This document shows positions 28,309 to 32,784 of a stretch of DNA of 32,784 bases, in pieces. Source of the DNA: a virus. Under the pieces are notes generated by a model. The model was not told the DNA's origin and did no database searches. It worked only from the letters and a program-made list of their open reading frames with translations. The position numbers were made by a program, and so were the translations under genes. The first letter of the stretch is position 1. Every line of letters starts with the position of its first letter. The DNA lies in the IMG/VR virus record IMGVR_UViG_3300042891_001333, positions 1-32,784 of that record. One strand, given 5' to 3'.

Positions 28309-29240
28309 TACTGCTCCTTGGTCTTTGTGCGGCGCAGCACCCTGAACGGCTGCCCAACCGTCGTGAACTGTTGCGCAAGATCCGGGTACGCCTCCCGGAA
28401 CGCCTTCTGATCGAACCCGGCGCGGCCCTTCTGCTGCCGCCACGTCGCGACCTTCACCCCGTCATGGGTGAGGGTGTCTGCTGCGCCGACGTACTGGCCG
28501 AGCACGACCTTGAGGGCATCGCGCTCTTCGGTCTGCGCTTGAATGTCCGAGTTCAGGACCGTGATCCGCTCGAGAGTGTCGAACGCCTGCTCGGACAGTT
28601 CGATCTCCGTCCCGTCTGTGACGATCGCGTTGACCTCAGCGAGCGTCGACACGGGAGGCTCAACCTTTGCGCGCACGTGCCCGTCCCACATGCTCATGGC
28701 GGCGGGTACGAGGTGCTCTCGGATGAAGCGATCATCGCGAGGCTCCCAGTACAGACGGGTTTCGCGACCGCCAATCCACACGACCACTGCCGCCCGCGGT
28801 GTGCCAGCCACCGCCATCTCAGCTTGTACTTGAACTCGTATCTCAGTGGGAATGCCCTCGTCCCACTGATGCCCGGAGAACGCTGACGAAGTCTTGAACT
28901 GCCACGTCAGAAACGGCGCAGAAGAGACGCGATCAAACGAAGCATGCAGGAATGGCCACTCCACCGATCGAGCCATAAAGCCAGGCTGAAGTTTGATATC
29001 CAGGCCAGAAAACTGCTCCACCCACTTGTGGATGATGTGCTCTGACTCGTGGCCGTAGAACGCGAGTTCAGCGGGAAACGGGCGGTCGACGCCCATCTTT
29101 GACTTGTAAACATCCAAGGGCGTCATGTATGAGCTAAGGCCCATTACGGCTGCCATTTCCGAAGCGCCAATGCTCCTACGACGCTCCTCCTGCCACGCGG
29201 GCGTGTCGGGAACCACGTCTACTCGCTCGAACGCGCTCAC
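28308..29240 (-). CDS. YqaJ/lambda-type exonuclease (RecE-like partner)
   Basis: 310 residues, GTG at 29240 overlapping the HNH stop. Motifs: RRRSIGASEMAAVMGLSSYM TPLDVYKSK (YqaJ entry), FYGHESEHIIHKWVEQFSGL, FLHASFDRV (the conserved Asp), LTWQFKTSSAFSG and EIRVQVQAEMAVAGTPRAAV VVWIGG (Q..Q...a.aG), RFIREHLVPAAMSMWDGHV. The usual ExK of the PD-(D/E)xK core reads QFK here. The C-terminal part is helical and charged and ends RTKTKEQ. Resects double-stranded ends 5' to 3' and hands ssDNA to the RecT-like protein encoded next. Confidence 0.9.
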   Translation of the reverse strand: MSAFERVDVVPDTPAWQEERRRSIGASEMAAVMGLSSYMTPLDVYKSKMGVDRPFPAELAFYGHESEHIIHKWVEQFSGLDIKLQPGFMARSVEWPFLHASFDRVSSAPFLTWQFKTSSAFSGHQWDEGIPTEIRVQVQAEMAVAGTPRAAVVVWIGGRETRLYWEPRDDRFIREHLVPAAMSMWDGHVRAKVEPPVSTLAEVNAIVTDGTEIELSEQAFDTLERITVLNSDIQAQTEERDALKVVLGQYVGAADTLTHDGVKVATWRQQKGRAGFDQKAFREAYPDLAQQFTTVGQPFRVLRRTKTKEQ

Positions 29241-29734
29241 GCCGCCTCCTCTCTACGGGACTTTCGGCACGCCTTGCAGATTCGGTGGCCGTGCGGGTTC
29301 TTGATGAGGTTCTGAATTGTGAATTCATGACCTCGCTTGCAGTGCGTCTGATTCGCAAAGCGGTTGCGTCCATTGCGGCTCGCTTCGCGCAGATTGGCTC
29401 GATGCGTGTCCCACCGCAGGTTTGAAAGGTGGTTGTTTGCCGGAACATCGTCGCGATGACACGCCTCCATGCCTTCCGGAGATGGTCCGACAAATGCCTC
29501 GAGTACCATGCGGTGCAGGTAAGCCTTGGTACTACTTCCGTCACGCCATAGGTGGACATACAGATGACCGGTTGCATTGGCCGCTGGATGAAGCAGGCGA
29601 CCTAGTAGGCGCCTCGAGCTTCCGTTGATATGCGGCACCACTCGATCAAGAGAACGCACACTTCCGTGGTCACTGATTTCGTACAGCGACTCCCATCCGA
29701 CAACTGGTAACCAACGCTCGGCTGTAGTGCTCAC
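29237..29734 (-). CDS. NUMOD4/HNH homing-type endonuclease
   Basis: 165 residues, GTG at 29734 overlapping the upstream stop. WLPVVGWESLYEISDHGSVR SLDR is the NUMOD4 motif. HLYVHLWRDGSSTKAYLHRM VLEAFVGPSPEGMEACHRDD VPANNHLSNLRWDTHRAN is an HNH_3 core (HRMV, H-R-D-D, N-H-L-S-N-L-R-W). Then CKRGHEF and ICKACRKSR make a C-terminal Cys cluster of a zinc ribbon. The DNA is visibly less GC-rich than its neighbours, for instance around 29310-29420. A free-standing homing endonuclease next to the exonuclease gene; probably acquired. Confidence 0.92.
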   Translation of the reverse strand: MSTTAERWLPVVGWESLYEISDHGSVRSLDRVVPHINGSSRRLLGRLLHPAANATGHLYVHLWRDGSSTKAYLHRMVLEAFVGPSPEGMEACHRDDVPANNHLSNLRWDTHRANLREASRNGRNRFANQTHCKRGHEFTIQNLIKNPHGHRICKACRKSRREEAA

Positions 29735-30042
29735 GGTGTCACCGCCAGGTGTGTGTCGATCGCTGCAACAATCCGCTGTGACGCCAACAAATCCCGCCCC
29801 AACGCGAGCTGCACGCTCTGCTCCTGGACGCGCACTGACCGCAACTCATCCGACCCGAGGACCGTATAGTCCTCGTCCTGGTCAACGGTGTACCGGGCCT
29901 GATCGCCCGAACCAACCGTCCACACTGTGAGTAGAAGGCTCCGCTGCCCGAGCGGTTCCGGTGGTGCCGTGACGACCATGATGCTGCCCGACGCCGGGTG
30001 TGTCACCCAGTCACCCGTCTGCAGGTACTTCGCCGCGGTCAT
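29731..30042 (-). CDS. Small hypothetical protein
   Basis: 103 residues from the ATG at 30042; the frame upstream to 30162 is a shadow. MTAAKYLQTGDWVTHPASGS IMVVTAPPEPLG, LLLTVWTVGSGDQARYTVDQ, YTVLGSDELRSVRVQE, and a C-terminal helix LALGRDLLASQRIVAAIDTH LAVTP. An SH3-like beta barrel with 'GDWV' start and 'YTV..DEDYTVLG' strands, followed by a helix. This pattern occurs in many phage genes of unknown role. ATGA overlap with the upstream gene. Confidence 0.7.
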   Translation of the reverse strand: MTAAKYLQTGDWVTHPASGSIMVVTAPPEPLGQRSLLLTVWTVGSGDQARYTVDQDEDYTVLGSDELRSVRVQEQSVQLALGRDLLASQRIVAAIDTHLAVTP

Positions 30043-30614
30043 GACGACACCTCCGGGAGTAGGCGCGAGAACGGCAGGTACTTGTGAATGTGTCCGTCCT
30101 CGATCGGGAACAAGCTGTTGGTGTTGATCAGCCGCCATGAGCCATCGCCGTCGAGAGACCACACAGTCGGAATCCCATCGAGCGCGCCGCCCACGTACAG
30201 CCCCGGAATCGTGGGAAGAGGCTTCGGCTCAGGATGAGCATCGAAGTAGGCGGCTGCGACGTCCCTTGCGGTGCGGCGAGTTTCCTCATCCTCGCTGTCA
30301 CCGTAGAAGGTCCGAAGATTGTCCTCCCAGGCGGTGTAGATGCGGGGGATGCGCTCGCTCAGGATGGTGACGCCGCGGACGGCTCCGCGAGATGGATCGA
30401 CCGGTTGTGGGTAGACCGCGAAGTCTGGGTAACGGGCGTCACGCCACCGCCCGAGGCGTTCGTCCTCCTCAGCCCGAAAGAACTCCCGGAGGGCTTTGAG
30501 TTCACTTGAATCGGTCCATATCGGAGTGATAGGACGATTGCCTACAGCGAAGACGATCTGCTCCTCGTCGTTGATCTCCACGCCGATGCCGTTGGATGCG
30601 GTGAAGTCGTTCAT
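30039..30614 (-). CDS. Hypothetical protein
   Basis: 191 residues from the ATG at 30614; frame upstream to 30923 is a shadow. MNDFTASNGIGVEINDEEQI VFAVGNRPITPIW, SELKALREFFRAEEDERLG, GAVRGVTILSERIPRIYTAW EDNLRTFYG, ARDVAAAYFDAHPEPKPLP, GLYVGGALDGIPTVWSLDGD GSWRLINTN, and SLFPIEDGHIHKYLPFSRLL. Strand-helix mix with a repeated 'strand-Gly-strand' near the C-terminus. Acidic centre. I recognise no catalytic motif and would leave it unassigned. Coupled to both neighbours by ATGA. Confidence 0.7.
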   Translation of the reverse strand: MNDFTASNGIGVEINDEEQIVFAVGNRPITPIWTDSSELKALREFFRAEEDERLGRWRDARYPDFAVYPQPVDPSRGAVRGVTILSERIPRIYTAWEDNLRTFYGDSEDEETRRTARDVAAAYFDAHPEPKPLPTIPGLYVGGALDGIPTVWSLDGDGSWRLINTNSLFPIEDGHIHKYLPFSRLLPEVSS

Positions 30615-31015
30615 GCCGTCACCGCTGCGATGACCAGCCACACGAGCACGACACCCACAAGCCCGGTGACGGCAATGGTGGCCCAGAAACGGGAGTCCCG
30701 CCGCAACGGGCGCATGTGCACCCCGCCGACCGCGGCTGATGCCGGTACGGGGAGGTACTTCTGTCTGGCTTCGGGGAACTCGCACCAGCAGCACGCGCCA
30801 CCCATGTCCGCCCGCTGCTCCGTCACACGACCCTCGGTCAGGGGAACCCACACGCCCCCATCCCAGTCCGTGTACGACTGACGACCCGGGACGATCAGGT
30901 TCGCGATGCTTGAGGGGACGCACCGGTCATCCAACGACGTGAAATGCGTCACATCCACCAGGGCGTCACCCTCGAACCGACCCAGGTACATCCTGGTTTT
31001 CGTTTGCTCCGTCAC
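30611..31015 (-). CDS. Tail-anchored membrane protein
   Basis: 134 residues, GTG at 31015 overlapping the solenoid gene stop (GTGA). VTEQTKTRMYLGRFEGDALV DVTHFTSLDDR, a central WVPLTEGRVTEQRADMGGAC CWCEFPEARQKY (ACCWC pair), and one C-terminal hydrophobic helix RFWATIAVTGLVGVVLVWLV IAAVTA (about 110-134). Topology suggests an N-in, C-terminal single-pass anchor. The CCxC could bind a metal or form a disulphide. Function unknown. Confidence 0.72.
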   Translation of the reverse strand: MTEQTKTRMYLGRFEGDALVDVTHFTSLDDRCVPSSIANLIVPGRQSYTDWDGGVWVPLTEGRVTEQRADMGGACCWCEFPEARQKYLPVPASAAVGGVHMRPLRRDSRFWATIAVTGLVGVVLVWLVIAAVTA

Positions 31016-31785
31016 TTCGACACCTCCGCCCAACGCGCGATCGTGGCGTTCCCCAGACGCTTCAACGCCCGGTACTGCTCCATCCACAAGTCCTGCGTAA
31101 GCTCATCCGCCCGCCACGACTCCCGGCGTCGCTTGACCTCCGCCATCAGCGTCCCGAGCGTCCCCGTCCAACACCCCACCGCGAGGATGTGCTTCCCGTT
31201 CTCGGTGCGGAACACCGTCGCAACGACACCTTCCGACCCGATCGGGTCGACAGCGATGTAGTGCCACGTCTTCTCAACCCGGGCGTTGCCGGAGACCTGG
31301 GCGTTGCCGGAGACCCAGGCGTTGCCGGAGACCCAGGCGTTGCCGGAGACCTGGGCGTTGCCGGAGACCCGGGCGTTGCCGTAGACCCGGGCGTTGCCGT
31401 AGACCTGGGCGTTGCCGGAGACCCAGGCGTCGCTGTAGACCCGGGCGTTGCCGGAGACCTGGGCGTTGCCGTAGACCTGGGCGTTGCCGGAGACCCAGGC
31501 GTCGCTGTAGACCCAGGCGTTGCCGGAGACCTGGGCGTTGCCGGAGACCTGGGCGTTGCCGGAGACCTGGGCGTTGCCGTAGACCTGGGCGTTGCCGTAG
31601 ACCCAGGCGTTGCCGGAGACCCGGGCGTCGCCGTTGGTCAGCTCGGACGACTCGATCCATCCGCCGAGATCGCCCTTTCGGATGCCGTGTCGGGGGATGT
31701 CGCGGGTCGCGCGGATCTGCCGCACCGTGTACCCGTGGATGTTGACCTTTTCGAGCCCGGTGAACTCGTAACTTTGCTCCGTCAT
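31012..31785 (-). CDS. Hexapeptide-repeat (beta-solenoid-like) protein
   Basis: 257 residues, ATG at 31785 (AAAGGGC upstream). Layout: an N-terminal domain of about 52 residues (YEFTGLEKVNIHGYTVRQIR; GDLGGWIESSELTNG); 20 hexapeptides (residues 53-172) of the form [N/D]-A-[QWR]-V-[SY]-[GS]; then a C-terminal domain (YIAVDPIGSEGVVATVFRTE; GCWTGTLGTLMAEVKRRRES; WMEQYRALKRLGNATIARWA). The repeats fit a left-handed parallel beta-helix (hexapeptide-repeat, polymer-forming type): Ala and Val alternate inward, Asn/Gly at turns. The length of about 6.7 coils would give a rod. Function unknown; a scaffold, binding rod or transferase-like fold are options. The N-terminal IRKGDLGGWIE pattern is also seen in phage and bacterial hexapeptide proteins. 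Confidence 0.88.
   Translation of the reverse strand: MTEQSYEFTGLEKVNIHGYTVRQIRATRDIPRHGIRKGDLGGWIESSELTNGDARVSGNAWVYGNAQVYGNAQVSGNAQVSGNAQVSGNAWVYSDAWVSGNAQVYGNAQVSGNARVYSDAWVSGNAQVYGNARVYGNARVSGNAQVSGNAWVSGNAWVSGNAQVSGNARVEKTWHYIAVDPIGSEGVVATVFRTENGKHILAVGCWTGTLGTLMAEVKRRRESWRADELTQDLWMEQYRALKRLGNATIARWAEVSK
31270..31629 (-). repeat. 18-bp tandem repeat (20 units) inside the solenoid gene
   Basis: Minus-strand unit GGCAACGCCCAGGTCTCC and close variants. Codons for Asn, Ala, Val and Gly are nearly invariant. Variation is at the third codon of the unit (CAG, TGG or CGG for Gln, Trp or Arg), TCC versus TAC (Ser or Tyr), and two units with AGCGAC in place of GGCAAC. The hexamer group VYSDAWVSGNAQVYGNA occurs twice, 72 nt apart, suggesting duplication of a 4-unit block. 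Confidence 0.95.
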
Positions 31786-31807
31786 GTCTGTGCCCTTTCG
31801 TGCGGAG

Positions 31808-31891
31808 TTAGCGGCTGTGCCGCGGAGGATCAGATGGTGAAGTGAGGACCACCGCGACGATGAGCGCGGCGACCAGGAGAATGGCGATCAC
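31808..31891 (-). CDS. 27-residue membrane peptide
   Basis: GTG at 31891 overlapping the upstream stop (GTGA), TAA at 31808. VIAILLVAALIVAVVLTSPS DPPRHSR: a single hydrophobic helix of about 16 residues and a short basic tail. Fills the gap between two longer genes and is translationally coupled. Could be a small inner-membrane effector (holin/antiholin or superinfection-type) but nothing more specific can be said. Confidence 0.5.
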   Translation of the reverse strand: MIAILLVAALIVAVVLTSPSDPPRHSR

Positions 31892-32103
31892 GTGTCGTCC
31901 CTGAGCCCGTCGAGCCGGTCGAGGCGTGACAACTCCTCCGGATCACCCGCCGGCAGGTCAGCGATCAGCCGGTGCCACGGGGTGAACGCCACCACAAACA
32001 TCACGAACAAGAACGCGGCGAGGAACCAGTCCCGGACACCCATCCACGCGGGAATCAGGGCCAGGGTGAACAGGAACCCGGCACACCAACGAACAGTGAT
32101 CAT
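31888..32103 (-). CDS. Two-helix membrane protein
   Basis: 71 residues, ATG at 32103 overlapping the upstream stop (ATGA). MITVRWCAGFLFTLALIPAW MGVRDWFLAAFLFVMFVVAF TPWHRLI: two transmembrane segments (about 6-20 and 27-41), then a charged tail ADLPAGDPEELSRLDRLDGL RDDT. Topology probably N-in C-in. Function unknown; small membrane proteins of phages include holins and superinfection factors. No lysin is close by. Confidence 0.7.
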   Translation of the reverse strand: MITVRWCAGFLFTLALIPAWMGVRDWFLAAFLFVMFVVAFTPWHRLIADLPAGDPEELSRLDRLDGLRDDT

Positions 32104-32429
32104 GACGCTGCCTCCGCGATCGGGAAGGCGTCAACGCACTGCCGCATCGCCGCGAGCAGGTCGTCCATCGCGTCTTCGATGTCTAGCCGGACGTCGGCAC
32201 GGATCATGTGTGCCGGTATCGTGATGCCATCGTCTCGGACCATCGCAATGAAGTCGTCATACTTCACGACACGGCCCCAGGTGTGTGCTTCGTCGGCCCA
32301 CAGCGTGACGTTCAGGGGCTTCACGTCGTGCACGCCGACCTTCGCGGCGTACACGATGAAGTCCCCTCGCACGCGGCCGTGATCGACGGTGAAGATCCGC
32401 CAGAACCGAGTCATATCGTGCGCGCTCAT
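32100..32429 (-). CDS. Hypothetical protein
   Basis: 109 residues from the ATG at 32429, which overlaps the upstream stop (ATGA); a start at 32444 would extend by 5 residues. MSAHDMTRFWRIFTVDHGRV RGDFIVYAAKVGV, DVKPLNVTLWADEAHTWGRV VKYDDFIAMVRDDGITIPAH, ADVRLDIEDAMDDLLAAMRQ. N-terminal strands and helical C-terminal half, acidic. The HDMTRFWRIF start and YDDFIAMVRDD helix are not a known motif to me. Unassigned. Confidence 0.7.
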   Translation of the reverse strand: MSAHDMTRFWRIFTVDHGRVRGDFIVYAAKVGVHDVKPLNVTLWADEAHTWGRVVKYDDFIAMVRDDGITIPAHMIRADVRLDIEDAMDDLLAAMRQCVDAFPIAEAAS

Positions 32430-32755
32430 GATGCGACTGCCCATGTCTTGCAGCGGCGACCCTTCGACGTCCGCCCCACCCCGGCCTCAACCACACGCCC
32501 GTCTTCAACAAGCTCATGACGGGCGGTACGCAACCTCGAATCTGAGAACGACCACGGGTTCAACACCGGCGCGGCCAGATGCTCCCGGTAAATCTCCCCA
32601 TCAGACAGGGGACGGTCAGCGTGGGTGAGGATCCGCATCACCTCGAGCTGGGATGCTGCCGTGTCCGACATGTCCGCGGCTTCGTGGGATGTGATCAAGT
32701 CGTTGCGGCGGACGTTCGGTGACCCGGGGTACACCATCGGCGGGACAGTGCTCAT
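32426..32755 (-). CDS. Winged-helix-like protein
   Basis: 109 residues, ATG at 32755. MSTVPPMVYPGSPNVRRNDL ITSHEAADMSDTAASQLEVM RILTHADRPLSDGEIYREHL: the helix 'TAASQLEVMRILTHADRPLSDGEI' is MarR/DUF-like winged-helix wording, followed by FSDSRLRTARHELVEDGRVV EAG and the wing-like strand pair RTSKGRRCKTWAVAS. 'SHEAAD' near the N-terminus with helix 'LEVM..L' is also common in phage proteins that resemble RusA-adjacent HTH proteins. A small DNA-binding regulator is likely. Confidence 0.7.
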   Translation of the reverse strand: MSTVPPMVYPGSPNVRRNDLITSHEAADMSDTAASQLEVMRILTHADRPLSDGEIYREHLAAPVLNPWSFSDSRLRTARHELVEDGRVVEAGVGRTSKGRRCKTWAVAS

Positions 32756-32784
32756 GACGCACGCTCCGCCGCGACTCGCTCTAC
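32752..32784 (-). CDS. 3' end of an upstream gene (truncated by window edge)
   Basis: Open frame entering from the right edge reads VERVAAERAS and stops at TGA (32752-32754), overlapping the next ATG. Only ten codons are visible; no product can be named. Confidence 0.4.
   Translation of the reverse strand, partial: VERVAAERAS

Noticed and set aside
30039-30923. 294-residue version of the hypothetical protein
   Set aside because: The first 103 residues are the antisense-like shadow of the membrane-protein gene; the internal ATG at 30614 overlaps the upstream stop.
31270-31629. Tandem repeat as CRISPR array
   Set aside because: Units are 18 bp without spacers, lie in frame inside a coding sequence and encode a regular hexapeptide.
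31270-31629. Diversity-generating retroelement target
   Set aside because: Variation is not adenine-directed only (CAG/TGG/CGG and TCC/TAC), and no reverse transcriptase or template repeat is visible.
1-32784. Integrase, attP/attB, tRNA, endolysin
   Set aside because: None was recognised by reading both strands; lysis and lysogeny genes probably lie outside the window.

Overview
The window is a piece of a high-GC siphovirus genome, either a free phage or a prophage of an actinobacterium. The evidence is a complete head-to-tail morphogenesis block (TerS, TerL, portal, MuF-like, scaffold, P22-like coat, connectors, major tail protein, G/GT frameshift pair, tape measure, Dit and minor tail proteins), strong GC3 bias, frequent GTG starts, and protein families typical of actinobacteriophages (DUF6093-like stopper, ReqiPepy6 Gp37-like tail protein). 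A Microbacterium-type host is my guess from the overall feel of the genes, not something the sequence proves. No integrase, immunity repressor, attachment site, endolysin or tRNA is visible, so the lifestyle is open.

Almost everything lies on the minus strand, so the biological order runs from high to low coordinates. From 32784 to about 29731 there are small, mostly unknown genes. They include a winged-helix-like protein, tiny membrane proteins and a striking 20-unit hexapeptide-repeat (beta-solenoid-like) protein encoded by an 18-bp minisatellite. From 29734 to 27472 is a recombination module: a NUMOD4/HNH homing-type endonuclease sits directly upstream of a YqaJ/lambda-type exonuclease and a RecT-like annealing protein. 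From 27482 to 22842 come a zinc protein, a DNA methylase, a large HTH protein, an HNH nuclease, a replication-initiator-like protein, a small DNA-binding protein and a DUF4406/deoxyribosyltransferase-like enzyme. From 22438 to 19653 is a densely packed run of very small genes (52-185 aa). Several have zinc-type cysteines, and their start/stop junctions are built from a few recurring short sequence elements.

A hairpin-rich non-coding stretch (19308-19652) separates this early-type block from the late block. Four small genes including an HNH nuclease (18591-19307) lead into terminase (18462-16311), the head genes (16317-10297), the tail genes (10307-2703) and a holin-like or DUF2746-like membrane protein (1422-1922). 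Last is a tail protein with an SGNH-hydrolase-like domain that runs off the left edge. Perfect or near-perfect hairpins flank the most highly expressed structural genes (coat and major tail protein).

The most notable points are these. (1) A repeated junction element, GGTGATCCGTCATGA, is complementary to the GGATCACC part of the 16S rRNA 3' tail; it looks like an extended, 3'-shifted ribosome-binding site and also encodes a shared GDPS C-terminus. (2) Direct repeats at gene junctions flank the methylase and HTH genes, as expected for cassette exchange. (3) A canonical G-GGA-AAA slippery site joins the tail chaperones. (4) A terminator-like hairpin has a loop that is perfectly complementary over 12 nt to the leader of the next gene. 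(5) A plus-strand two-helix membrane protein overlaps the chaperone gene tail to tail. (6) The solenoid gene carries a DNA-level tandem repeat.
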